A stretch of 64,000 nucleotides of DNA from Sediminispirochaeta bajacaliforniensis DSM 16054 (GTDB lineage: Bacteria > Spirochaetota > Spirochaetia > DSM-16054 > Sediminispirochaetaceae): assembly GCF_000378205.1 (NCBI RefSeq), contig NZ_KB899413.1, forward strand, positions 62,001 through 126,000, given 5' to 3'. Shown here one piece after another: positions 34,325 through 42,970 of this stretch. Position 1 is the stretch's first letter; each line of letters starts with the position of its first letter. Both the position numbers and the translations under genes were made by a program. The notes below the pieces were generated by a model. That model searched no databases and was not told where the DNA came from. It worked only from the letters and a program-made list of their open reading frames with translations.

Positions 34325-35237
34325 CGGCTTCCTCGATCATCATATCGATGGAACTGATAATTTCGGACGAGGATCCGACAAGTTCCTGCTGAGAAAGATA
34401 GAGCCGTATCCCCGAGAGTACATTTGCCATCCGGTGAAGCAGGGCCGGAACATCGCCTCGGCCCGCTCCGGTAAGAGACAGGATACCAAGAAGCCGATCG
34501 CGTCTAAGAAGGGGGATATAAAGATCGGCACCGGATACTACGGCCTTCAGGCTCTTTTTCAGCTGATCAAGAATTTTCTCCCCGATTTCCACGGGGGGCA
34601 CCCCCTTCTGTGAGGTAAAACTGTTTCCACTCACTAAGGAGTAGGCTAAAACAGGAACATTCCCTGCAAGTTTAGAAATAATGAGAGCCCCCTGTTCCAG
34701 GATATCCTGCTCCCCAGTGCCCTTGAGAATGGAATTAAGAAGCAGATTGCTGGCCTTAATCTCCCAGGTGCGTGCCTGAACGATCTTCTCTAAATTTTCA
34801 TTCAACTCTTTCAGAGCTTCATTTTTCTCTTTCAGCTCCTGCAACATCTCTTTTTCCCGAATGCGCCGTTCGTACATCTCGCATGCATTCATCAAGGTGA
34901 TCATGAGGTCGGCCTCTCTCCATGGTTTGGTAATATAGCTATGGATATGGCCGCCGTTCACGGCGCTCATAATGTCGTCGATATCCGAATAACCGGAGAG
35001 GATAATCTTCACACTCAAAGGATCAATCTCGTTTGCGGCACGGACAAGCTCGACCCCGTTCATCTCCGGCATCCGCATATCCGAAACAATCACGCTCAAG
35101 CGCTCTTTTTTTATGATCTCGAGCCCTTCTTTGGCGCTGGATGCAAAAAAACAGGTGTAGCCGGTCTTTCTCATCAGCCGGCCGAGCGCTTTCAGAATAT
35201 TTTCTTCATCATCGACAAAAAGAATCGTGTGATCCAT
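34311..35237 (-). CDS. response regulator with coiled coil and GAF-like output
   Basis: A 308-residue protein: an N-terminal receiver (FVDDEENILKALGRLMRKTGY, phospho-acceptor Asp in VIVSDMRMPEMNG, signalling Lys in YITKPWREADLMI), a coiled coil (about residues 125-160, EKNEALKELNENLEKI) and a C-terminal region that looks GAF-like (YIPLLRRDRLLGILSLTGAG). It has no DNA-binding domain or known enzymatic output, so it probably acts by protein contact, perhaps with the downstream FapA-like protein. GAGGAG lies 4-8 bases before the ATG. Confidence 0.85.
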   Translation of the reverse strand: MDHTILFVDDEENILKALGRLMRKTGYTCFFASSAKEGLEIIKKERLSVIVSDMRMPEMNGVELVRAANEIDPLSVKIILSGYSDIDDIMSAVNGGHIHSYITKPWREADLMITLMNACEMYERRIREKEMLQELKEKNEALKELNENLEKIVQARTWEIKASNLLLNSILKGTGEQDILEQGALIISKLAGNVPVLAYSLVSGNSFTSQKGVPPVEIGEKILDQLKKSLKAVVSGADLYIPLLRRDRLLGILSLTGAGRGDVPALLHRMANVLSGIRLYLSQQELVGSSSEIISSIDMMIEEADAAT

Positions 35238-35239
35238 TT

Positions 35240-36856
35240 TTACTCCTCAATCGATTCCAAATTTCTGGGAATGGAAACGAGAAAACAGGCACCGTTTTCC
35301 GAAGGTTTCACCTCCAGCTTTCCCTTATGCTTATTCACAATAATATCATGGGCCAGGGTCAGCCCAAGTCCGCTACCGCCGCCTATCGGTTTGGTCGTAA
35401 AAAAGGGATCGAATATTTTTCGCACATGTTCTTCACTGATTCCGGGGCCATTGTCACAGATGCGGAAGTAGCTGTACTTGTTGTCCTGACTTGTTTCAAT
35501 AGTGATCAAGCCCCGTTCGGCCCTCCCCTTCTTTTGCTGGATAGCCTCTACTGCATTGATCAGAAGATTCAACAGGACCTGGTTTATCTCGGCAGCAATA
35601 CAGAGAAACTGCTGAACCTTACCGTAGTGTTCTTCAATATCAATCGAATACTTATACTCGTTTTTTGAAATGATAAGGGTGTCTTTTACTGCAGCGTTAA
35701 GATCATAGTAGCTCAGCCGGTCGGTTTGATCCTTACGGGCAAAGCTTTTAAGACTTCCGAGAAGTTTCTTGATGCGATCGATACCCTCATGATTTTCCTG
35801 TTCAATGGAAGTGATATCGTCGAAAACGAAATCAAGGTCAAGCCGCTTATCAAGCGACTGGATCTCGGAGATCTTAAGAGCGGGCTCACCTTCCTGTCCG
35901 TAGAGTTCCCTCACGGTGGTAACGAAACTCTTCAGATCCTTAAAATGATTCATCAACACGGTAACATTATTGAAGATAAAACCGAGGGGATTGTTAATCT
36001 CATGGGCCATACCGGCAGCAAGAAGCCCCAAAGCCGCCATCTTTTCCTGGGAAAGCATCGAGGCATAGGCCCTGTTCAGCTCCTCATTTAATTCGCTCAA
36101 CTCCATGTTCATCTGAAGCTGGCCGGTAAAAGCCTCGGTTTGGAGTGTCGTATCCTTGATATGGAAATAGTACATCTGGGGTTCATCGTCACCGTACGAG
36201 AGGGCGAAAATCGAAGCAAGTCCGGAAATATGTCCGCCCCCCTTTTGGTTTAAAAGCAACTCGAATTCGGTAATGGAGTTCCCCGTGGCCAGCTCACCTG
36301 CAATATACTTCATCGCCTCTTCCGAAAGGATAAAAACGGTATCGATATCTTCATTCAGGGCTTCATCCTTGGAAGCGTATCCGAGCTTAAGGTAGCCTGC
36401 GCTATTGATGTCGGCAATGTGCCATGTACTGTCCACGCAGATAACAAGATCGGGGTTGCTGTTGTAATAGCCTTCAAACTGTGTATACATCTGCAAGAGC
36501 TGGAGGATGCTTGATTTATCAAAGGGCAGGGCTATAAAGGTGATGGAATTTTCCAGATGGCCTAATCTCTCAAAACAGAGGTAGGAGACCTTTCTTTTTC
36601 CGAAAAAAAAGGGCTTTATAGAAACACTTTCGTTGGTCAGCTGAGAGAACATGGTTTGTGGATATGAAGCCGGGAAGGTTTTGGGGAAGACATCGCTCAG
36701 GCGAACGGGATCGGAAAGCCCGGAAAGATCGATGATGCGTCTAAGTTGATCATTCGTATTGGAAAGAACCCCCTCATGATCGTATTCTCCCTTTAAAACC
36801 TCAAAGGGACTATTCGGGATAGAGGAAAGTTTATTGAAAACGCTAAACAGTCTCAT
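35240..36856 (-). CDS. PAS-domain sensor histidine kinase
   Basis: A 538-residue soluble kinase without membrane segments. It has an N-terminal sensory region, a PAS-like segment (about residues 120-240: NPDLVICVDSTWHIADINSAGYLKLGYASKDEAL) and a HisKA dimerisation helix with phospho-His in LAAGMAHEINNPLGF. The HATPase domain follows (NLLINAVEAIQ, CDNGPGISEEHVRKIFDPFFTTK, GSGLGLTLAHDI). The ATG overlaps the stop of the receiver gene 36853-37200 as ATGA. It resembles NtrY/AtoS-type cytoplasmic kinases. Confidence 0.9.
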   Translation of the reverse strand: MRLFSVFNKLSSIPNSPFEVLKGEYDHEGVLSNTNDQLRRIIDLSGLSDPVRLSDVFPKTFPASYPQTMFSQLTNESVSIKPFFFGKRKVSYLCFERLGHLENSITFIALPFDKSSILQLLQMYTQFEGYYNSNPDLVICVDSTWHIADINSAGYLKLGYASKDEALNEDIDTVFILSEEAMKYIAGELATGNSITEFELLLNQKGGGHISGLASIFALSYGDDEPQMYYFHIKDTTLQTEAFTGQLQMNMELSELNEELNRAYASMLSQEKMAALGLLAAGMAHEINNPLGFIFNNVTVLMNHFKDLKSFVTTVRELYGQEGEPALKISEIQSLDKRLDLDFVFDDITSIEQENHEGIDRIKKLLGSLKSFARKDQTDRLSYYDLNAAVKDTLIISKNEYKYSIDIEEHYGKVQQFLCIAAEINQVLLNLLINAVEAIQQKKGRAERGLITIETSQDNKYSYFRICDNGPGISEEHVRKIFDPFFTTKPIGGGSGLGLTLAHDIIVNKHKGKLEVKPSENGACFLVSIPRNLESIEE

Positions 36857-37200
36857 GCTTCATACTTCTCCAAAATATCGATGATATCCTCAACATCGCA
36901 AGGCTTCTCAAGAAAAAAGTCGATACCAAGTTCATCGGGAAAGCTTGCACCGACCTCTCCGCTTAAAATAATCGTTACGAGGCCGGGAACGCGTTCCTTC
37001 AGCAACCTGATCAAGTCCATGCCGGAAAGTCCCGGCATCATGGCATCCGTAATCAAAACATCAGGGAGAATATCGGAGGCGAGGACCTCGTTTCCGTTAT
37101 TGAAAAAGGAGAAATCAAACTGTTTTCGATAATACTGAAGCAAGCGACGAAAACTATTCAGTATACTTGTATCATCGTCAACCAAAAACACCTTCAGCAT
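36853..37200 (-). CDS. single-domain response regulator
   Basis: A 115-residue stand-alone receiver. It has the acidic pocket (FLVDDDTSILNSFRRLL), the phospho-acceptor Asp in DVLITDAMMPGLSGMDLI and the conserved Lys in FLEKPCDVEDI. The ATG at 37200 is 4 bases after the upstream kinase stop; a 21-residue longer frame starts inside that kinase. It sits between two histidine kinases, so it may shuttle phosphate between them. Confidence 0.9.
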   Translation of the reverse strand: MLKVFLVDDDTSILNSFRRLLQYYRKQFDFSFFNNGNEVLASDILPDVLITDAMMPGLSGMDLIRLLKERVPGLVTIILSGEVGASFPDELGIDFFLEKPCDVEDIIDILEKYEA

Positions 37201-37204
37201 GCTC

Positions 37205-38356
37205 TCATCCTTTCGGAACCTCGATGGTGAATGTGGTACCCTCTCCGGAAAGAGAATCCACATGGATCGAACCCCTATGCTTACCGGTTATGGCCGTATA
37301 AACAAGAGCAAGGCCCTGCCCCGTGCCCTTGCCCGGAGGCTTTGTGGTAAAAAAAGGCTCAAATATCCTACTTTTCACCTCTTCGGTCATCCCCATACCG
37401 TTGTCGCTGATATGAATTACCACCCTGCTGCCAGCCTCTTCAAGTTCTATCTCAATAATCCCCTTGGAAAGAGCGTCATCGCCGAATCGTTCTTCTATGG
37501 CATGGGTAGCGTTTATAATCATATTGACCATGGCCTGAGAAAAGAGCGAAGGGAAGCCCTGAACCATGATAGGCTTTTCCGAAAAACGGGTATGAAGTCG
37601 GGCTATATGTTTCCACTGATTCTCGGAAATCGTCACTGCATCCTCAAGGGCCTGTGTGGGAGAAAAGGGCACCGGCTTATCATAGCCCGGATGTGCATAA
37701 TTACGGAGAGATCGAATGATGCTGGTGATACGATCGATTCCTTCTATGGATTGGTGAAGGACCTCCGGAAAATCCTCCAGGGTCGAAAGAATCTCCCTCT
37801 TTCCCTCGCTTCCCGGCGTGTTAAACCAAGAACGTAGCTCATCACTACAGGCATTCAGATATTGCAGATTGTTCTTTATAAATTGGACAGGGGTATTGAT
37901 TTCGTGGATAATCCCCGCAGCCATCTCTCCTATGGCACGGAATTTCTGACTTTCTTCATTTTGTCGCTTTATCTCCCTGGTTTCGGTAATGTCCTTTCCA
38001 TCGATAAGAAAACCGGCATGAGTACCGCTTTGGAGATAGATCGGAACAACATTCAACCCGATATATCGTCCGATATCATTCTCCTGTCTGATGTAAAGGT
38101 CGGGGAGAAATACCTGCCATCGTTTTTCCACCGCTTCTTTGACGGCCTCCATGACCGGTTTTATAAATTGAGGAATGGCTATAGCGCTTAGTTTTCGTCC
38201 CCGGACAGAGGACTCTTTTATATTAAAAAACTGTTCCGCTTTCTCGTTCCAAAATTTAATGTGAACATCGGCATCGGCAATAATGATAATGGTATCGGTG
38301 GATTTGAGAAGATTTTGAAAAAATGTGAGGATCTCTTCAGAACTCTCGATTTCCAT
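37205..38356 (-). CDS. PAS-domain sensor histidine kinase
   Basis: A 383-residue soluble kinase: a PAS domain (about residues 15-130, ADVHIKFWNEKAEQFFNI), HisKA with phospho-His in EMAAGIIHEINTPVQFI, and HATPase (NMIINATHAIEERFGDD, SDNGMGMTEEVKSRIFEPFFTTKP, GTGQGLALVYT). The ATG at 38356 was chosen because GGGAG lies 6 bases before it; a TTG six codons upstream would place that site inside the gene. It leads the five-gene signalling cluster ending in fapA. Confidence 0.9.
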   Translation of the reverse strand: MEIESSEEILTFFQNLLKSTDTIIIIADADVHIKFWNEKAEQFFNIKESSVRGRKLSAIAIPQFIKPVMEAVKEAVEKRWQVFLPDLYIRQENDIGRYIGLNVVPIYLQSGTHAGFLIDGKDITETREIKRQNEESQKFRAIGEMAAGIIHEINTPVQFIKNNLQYLNACSDELRSWFNTPGSEGKREILSTLEDFPEVLHQSIEGIDRITSIIRSLRNYAHPGYDKPVPFSPTQALEDAVTISENQWKHIARLHTRFSEKPIMVQGFPSLFSQAMVNMIINATHAIEERFGDDALSKGIIEIELEEAGSRVVIHISDNGMGMTEEVKSRIFEPFFTTKPPGKGTGQGLALVYTAITGKHRGSIHVDSLSGEGTTFTIEVPKG

Positions 38357-38411
38357 GTGTCGCTCCCTGCTCAAAGGTGTCTTTCAAACAATCCAGACCC
38401 TTTCTCTCACA

Positions 38412-38440
38412 ATTTTATATGTCGAAAGCAGAAAACGCAA
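38412..38440 (-). promoter_or_regulatory. promoter for the kinase/receiver/FapA cluster
   Basis: Minus strand TTGCGT (38435-38440), 17 bases, TAAAAT (38412-38417). It would start transcription about 50 bases before the first kinase gene. Confidence 0.5.
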
Positions 38441-38454
38441 ATAAAGAAAAAATA

Positions 38455-38476
38455 TATTGGTATTAATGCACCAATA
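38455..38476. promoter_or_regulatory. 7-bp inverted repeat upstream of the signalling cluster
   Basis: TATTGGT (38455-38461) and ACCAATA (38470-38476) with an 8-base spacer lie 15 bases upstream of the -35 of the cluster promoter, where an activator could bind. It also lies just past the leuB terminator. Confidence 0.35.
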
Positions 38477-38481
38477 CATAC

Positions 38482-38516
38482 AAAAATAGCGGCGATCCCA
38501 GAAGGGCCCGCCGCTA
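38482..38516 (-). terminator. rho-independent terminator of the ilv-leu operon
   Basis: Arms 38487-38494 and 38509-38516 form a perfect 8-bp GC-rich stem, with a loop that can pair further (GGGCCC...GGGA), followed on the minus strand by TTTTT (38482-38486). It lies 20 bases past the leuB stop. Confidence 0.88.
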
Positions 38517-38536
38517 TACGTGATAAAAAAGTTACC

Positions 38537-39598
38537 TCAGGAGAGTCGTTCGATCACCGCGTCAGCCATCTGGCGGGTTCCGACAGATGGGCCGCCACCG
38601 GCTACGTCGCCGGTGCGAACGCCGTCGTTTAAGGCAGCCTCAATGGCAGCTTCAACGGCACGTGCGGCATCCACCCGGTCGAAGGAATATTCGAACATCA
38701 TGGCTCCAGAAAGGATCTGGGCAATCGGATTTGCAATGCCCTTTCCCGCAATGTCGGGTGCAGATCCCCCGGACGGTTCAAAAAGATTCACGCTTTCACC
38801 AATGCTTGCCGAAGGAAGCATTCCCAGGCTGCCTGCAAGGGCCGCCGATTCGTCGGAGAGGATGTCACCGAAAAGATTCCCCGTTACGACAACATCGAAG
38901 CCTCCTGGATTAAGGATAAGCTGCATGGCAGCATTGTCAACATACATATGGTTCAGCGCAACGGAAGGGTAATCGGCTCCCATTTTTGCCACCACAGTAC
39001 GCCAGAGGATGCTGGCGGAAAGTACATTTGCCTTGTCCACACTGGTCAATGTTCCCCTGCGCCGAGCTGCCGCCTCGAAGGCCACCTTTGCAATTCGGCT
39101 CACCGTCTCTGCCTCATACAGCATCGTATCGAGGCCATGGCTCTCATCAAGCTCTTTCGGCTCTCCAAAGTAGATTCCCGAAGAAAGCTCTCTGACCGTT
39201 AACAGATCGACACCCGATCCCGAAGGAATCCGAACCGGACACTGATCAAAAAGCGCGGGATAGAGGCGAACCGGCCGCAGGTTTGCATAGAGCTTGAGGG
39301 CCTTGCGAATGGCAAGCAAGCCACCCAACTCCGGCCGCTGTTTCGGCGGCAAGTTGTCCCATTTCGGTCCGCCGACAGAACCGAGGAGAACGGCATCCGC
39401 AGAGCGGCAGAGGTCGAGGGTTTCATCAGGAAGGGGAGATCCCTTAGCATCGATGGCGGCCCCACCGATAAGCGCCTGGTCGAATTCCATCGCTATGTCA
39501 TACTTCTTTCCGGCCGCCTTGAGGACCCGAAGGCTCTCGGTCATGACCTCCGGACCGATACCGTCTCCGGGAAGGACTGCAACACGAAAGGTCTTCAT
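38537..39598 (-). CDS. leuB: 3-isopropylmalate dehydrogenase
   Basis: Oxidises and decarboxylates 3-isopropylmalate in leucine synthesis and, by the same chemistry, 3-methylmalate in the citramalate route to isoleucine. The 353-residue protein has VLPGDGIGPEVMTESLRVL, the substrate Tyr-Glu region, the catalytic Lys/Asp segment SVDKANVLSASILWR, and the NAD motif GSAPDIAGKGIANPIAQILSGAMM. The ATG at 39598 overlaps the leuD stop as ATGA. Last gene of the operon. Confidence 0.95.
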   Translation of the reverse strand: MKTFRVAVLPGDGIGPEVMTESLRVLKAAGKKYDIAMEFDQALIGGAAIDAKGSPLPDETLDLCRSADAVLLGSVGGPKWDNLPPKQRPELGGLLAIRKALKLYANLRPVRLYPALFDQCPVRIPSGSGVDLLTVRELSSGIYFGEPKELDESHGLDTMLYEAETVSRIAKVAFEAAARRRGTLTSVDKANVLSASILWRTVVAKMGADYPSVALNHMYVDNAAMQLILNPGGFDVVVTGNLFGDILSDESAALAGSLGMLPSASIGESVNLFEPSGGSAPDIAGKGIANPIAQILSGAMMFEYSFDRVDAARAVEAAIEAALNDGVRTGDVAGGGPSVGTRQMADAVIERLS

Positions 39599-40113
39599 GC
39601 TCCCTCCTTCATCAATTCGGCCTTGGCATAGGAAAGCCACCCCCCGTAATCGATCACCTTTTTCAAAAACTCAGGGTAGGGATTGAACGTAAACTCTTTA
39701 TTCTTCGTAAGGTTACGCACAAGACCCCGATCAAAATCGATCTCGACCTCGTCGCCCTCGCCGAATTGGTCGGCTTCGGGAAGCTCAATGATGGGAAGAC
39801 CGATATTGAAGCTGTTGCGCAGGAATATCCGAGCAAAGCTCTTGGCGATGACGCAGCCGATACCCGAGGCCTTGATCGATATGGGGGCATGTTCGCGGCT
39901 GGAGCCGCAGCCGAAGTTTTCACCGGCAATCATAATCGATCCGGAAAGATCGTCCCTGCGACCGAAGCCGCTTCTGGCATCCTCCATGCAGTAGAGAGCC
40001 AACTCTGCCGGGTCGCTGGTGGAAAGGTAGCGTGCGGGGATGATCTCGTCGGTATTCACGTTATCCCCAAAGACAAAGCAGCTGCCCTTGCGTTTCATAG
40101 TGGTATTACTCAT
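39595..40113 (-). CDS. leuD: 3-isopropylmalate dehydratase small subunit
   Basis: Forms isopropylmalate isomerase with LeuC. The 172-residue length fits the short homoaconitase/IPMI type. Motifs: VFGDNVNTDEIIPARYL near the N-terminus and GENFGCGSSREHAPISIKASGI, which closes the substrate pocket. ATG directly follows the leuC stop (TAAATG). In a citramalate pathway this pair also isomerises citramalate. Confidence 0.95.
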   Translation of the reverse strand: MSNTTMKRKGSCFVFGDNVNTDEIIPARYLSTSDPAELALYCMEDARSGFGRRDDLSGSIMIAGENFGCGSSREHAPISIKASGIGCVIAKSFARIFLRNSFNIGLPIIELPEADQFGEGDEVEIDFDRGLVRNLTKNKEFTFNPYPEFLKKVIDYGGWLSYAKAELMKEGA

Positions 40114-41382
40114 TTACGCCCCCTCACGGATGTCGGTGATGTAGCCGGTAATCGCCGAATGCGCGGCGACCGCCGGTCCTGCAAGATAGACCTTACTTTT
40201 TAGATGCCCCATTCTTCCGACGAAGTTTCGGTTTGTGGTACTCAAGGCAACCTCATCCTCGGCAAGGATCCCCATGTGGCCGCCAAGGCAGGGACCGCAG
40301 GTTGGTGTGGAGAAGGCACATTCGGCATCTACAAAAATCGAGGCGAGGCCCTCCTCCACAGCCTGGCGATAGATCTTCTGGCTTCCCGGGAAGATGATAC
40401 ACCTCACGGATGGCGCAACCTTTTTTCCTTTCAGGATTTCGGCAGCTACCCTGAGGTCTTCGATCCTTCCGTTGGTACAGCTTCCGATGACGACCTGATC
40501 GATTTTCACCTTCTCCTTCTCTGCCTCTGCCGCACTCTTACCGTTGGAGGGAAGGAAGGGGTATGCAACCATGGGAGGAACATCGGAGAGATCGATATCA
40601 ATGCTGCGTTCCCAGGCGACATCCTCGTCGGCCGCAAAGGGCTCAACCTTGATACCTCGCTCCGCTTCGTAGGCAATGGTGATGTCATCTACGGGAAAAA
40701 GTCCAGCCTTACCGCCGGCCTCAATAGCCATATTGCTGACGGTAAAACGGCTGTCCATGGAAACATTGGCGACTCCCGGACCGGTGAATTCCATTGCCCG
40801 ATAGTTGGCCCCATCTACTCCGAGGATGTGAATCAGATAAAGTACCAGATCCTTTCCAGCCACACCCTTTCGAAATTTTCCTGTAAGCCGGACTTGTATG
40901 GCTGAAGGGACCTTGAACCACGCCTTGCCGGTGAGATACACACCGGCAAGGTCCGTAGAGCCGACACCGGTAGCAAAGGCACCAAGGGCCCCGTAGGTGC
41001 AGGTATGGCTGTCCGCGCCGACAACCAAATCACCGGACTTTACGATCCCCATCTCCGGCAGGATCACATGCTCTATTCCCATACGTCCCACTTCGAAGAA
41101 GTGTTTCACGCCCTGCTCATTGGCAAAATCCCTCACCAGCTTCACCTGCTGGGCGGACTTGATATCCTTGTTCGGCGCAAAATGGTCGGGAACAAGGACC
41201 ACACGGTCGGGGTAACGAAGGTTTTTCCCTCCCGCCTTCCGAAACTCGTTAATGGCCACCGGGGCGGTAATATCGTTTCCCAGGGCGACATCAACATCGA
41301 GCATCAGGTACTCTCCCGGGCTGACCCTTCGGTCCGCCTTTCGGGAGAAAATTTTCTCACTCATACTCTGGCCTGTTGCCAC
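40114..41382 (-). CDS. leuC: 3-isopropylmalate dehydratase large subunit
   Basis: The 422-residue aconitase-like subunit. [4Fe-4S] cluster cysteines lie in VVIGSCTNGRIEDL and CAFSTPTCGPCLGGHMG; GADSHTCTYGALGAFATGVGSTD carries substrate-binding residues. The size matches the short archaeal/anaerobe type that pairs with the 160-170-residue LeuD. The start is GTG at 41382 with AAAGGAG placed 6 bases upstream. Confidence 0.95.
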   Translation of the reverse strand: MATGQSMSEKIFSRKADRRVSPGEYLMLDVDVALGNDITAPVAINEFRKAGGKNLRYPDRVVLVPDHFAPNKDIKSAQQVKLVRDFANEQGVKHFFEVGRMGIEHVILPEMGIVKSGDLVVGADSHTCTYGALGAFATGVGSTDLAGVYLTGKAWFKVPSAIQVRLTGKFRKGVAGKDLVLYLIHILGVDGANYRAMEFTGPGVANVSMDSRFTVSNMAIEAGGKAGLFPVDDITIAYEAERGIKVEPFAADEDVAWERSIDIDLSDVPPMVAYPFLPSNGKSAAEAEKEKVKIDQVVIGSCTNGRIEDLRVAAEILKGKKVAPSVRCIIFPGSQKIYRQAVEEGLASIFVDAECAFSTPTCGPCLGGHMGILAEDEVALSTTNRNFVGRMGHLKSKVYLAGPAVAAHSAITGYITDIREGA

Positions 41383-41452
41383 ATCAATCTCCTTTACTCA
41401 AGTGTATTGTCTCATCACGTTTCGTTGCTTCATGTTTTTGTATGTCCACTTC

Positions 41453-42970
41453 TCACCGCTTACGCAGCTCAAAACGATTAACAGCATTCAGGTAGGCCAT
41501 GGCAGAGGCCTCGATAATATCCGTTGACGAGGCCTTTCCCCCGTAGGTAGCGCCCTCTATCTCAACCTCAAGCTTTACCTCTCCCTGAGCATCCTTTCCC
41601 GATCCAATGGCGTGGATAATGTACTCTTTCAGTTTGGCGTTTATGCCGACACACTCATCTATGGCATTAAAGACCGCATCAACGGGGCCATCGCCGGTTG
41701 CCGAGGCAACCTTTTCTCCTGCCTCGGAACGTACCTTTACCGTGGCTCCGGGGATGAGACTGTTACCGGTAAATGTATGAAAATACAACAGGGAGAAGCC
41801 CTTCACCACCCCACCTAAAACGGTACCGACGATGGAAAAGAGATCTTCGTCGTACACCTCTTTCTTTTTATCCGCAACCGCGGTAAAGCGGGCAAAGACA
41901 TCCTCAAATTGCTGACGGGTCAGTTTTATATTGTACTGGGAAAGCTTATCTTCCAGCGCATGCTTTCCTGAGTGGCGCCCCATGATGATGGTTTCGCTGG
42001 ACCTTCCGATCCGTTCCGGCTTCATAATCTCATAGGTTTCCCGCTTATTGAGTACCCCATGCTGATGTATCCCGGATTCGTGAACAAAGACATTGTCTCC
42101 GAAGATCGGCTTATTTCGCGGGATCAACAATCCGGTAATGCTTTGAAGCAGTTTCCCCGTGGGATAGAGATACTCGGTGTGAACCCCGGTTTCGACATCG
42201 AACATGTCTTTTCTTACATCGAGGCTCATAATAAGCTCTTCCATGGGACAGTTTCCCGCCCTCTCCCCTATACCGTTAAGGGTAACCTCAACCTGACTGG
42301 CTCCACTGCGAACAGCAGCCAGGCTGTTTGCCAGGGCAAGGCCCAGATCGTTATGACAATGAACAGAGAGATCAACCGAACCGTTGGAAAACTGAGGGAC
42401 CTGTTCGACAAGAAAGCTTATAAGCTCTCCGAATTCTTTAGGAACCGCGTAACCGACGGTATCGGGAATATTGATGCTGGTGGCACCGCACTCGATGGCA
42501 GTTTTTACCACCTCGACAAGGTAATCAGGCTCGGTACGGCTGGCATCCTCAGGACTGAATTCCATCCGTGAAAAGCCTTTTCCACCGTAATTAAGGCATT
42601 CCCGGACCGTATCGAGAATCTCCTCCTTACTTTTCTTCAGTTTGTACTCCCGGTGCAGGGGACTGGTGGCGATGAAAATATGGAGCATGGGATGGGCGGC
42701 ATCCCGAAGTGCATCATAGGCGGCGTCAATATCACGCTGTACACAGCGGGCCAGTCCCACGACTTCCGCCTTCTTTACCGTTGCACTGACCCGTTGAACG
42801 GCCTCGAACTGCACAGGACTTGAAACGGGAAAGCCCGCTTCAATCCTATCGACACCAAGGCGCTCCAGGGCACTGGCCATCTTTATTTTCTGCTCCAGCG
42901 ACATGGATGCGCCGGGGGATTGTTCGCCATCTCTCAGGGTTGTATCGAAAATCTTAATTCTGCGCGGCAT
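41453..42970 (-). CDS. leuA: 2-isopropylmalate synthase
   Basis: Condenses 2-ketoisovalerate with acetyl-CoA, the first step to leucine. With the ATG at 42970 it has 505 residues: TIM-barrel start [24 protein letters not shown], metal-binding VHCHNDLGLALANSL, NGIGERAGNCPMEELIMSL, and a C-terminal LeuA allosteric domain (about residues 380-505) that binds leucine. A 17-bp overlap with cimA and lack of a conserved N-terminal extension support this start over the one at 43027. Confidence 0.95.
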   Translation of the reverse strand: MPRRIKIFDTTLRDGEQSPGASMSLEQKIKMASALERLGVDRIEAGFPVSSPVQFEAVQRVSATVKKAEVVGLARCVQRDIDAAYDALRDAAHPMLHIFIATSPLHREYKLKKSKEEILDTVRECLNYGGKGFSRMEFSPEDASRTEPDYLVEVVKTAIECGATSINIPDTVGYAVPKEFGELISFLVEQVPQFSNGSVDLSVHCHNDLGLALANSLAAVRSGASQVEVTLNGIGERAGNCPMEELIMSLDVRKDMFDVETGVHTEYLYPTGKLLQSITGLLIPRNKPIFGDNVFVHESGIHQHGVLNKRETYEIMKPERIGRSSETIIMGRHSGKHALEDKLSQYNIKLTRQQFEDVFARFTAVADKKKEVYDEDLFSIVGTVLGGVVKGFSLLYFHTFTGNSLIPGATVKVRSEAGEKVASATGDGPVDAVFNAIDECVGINAKLKEYIIHAIGSGKDAQGEVKLEVEIEGATYGGKASSTDIIEASAMAYLNAVNRFELRKR

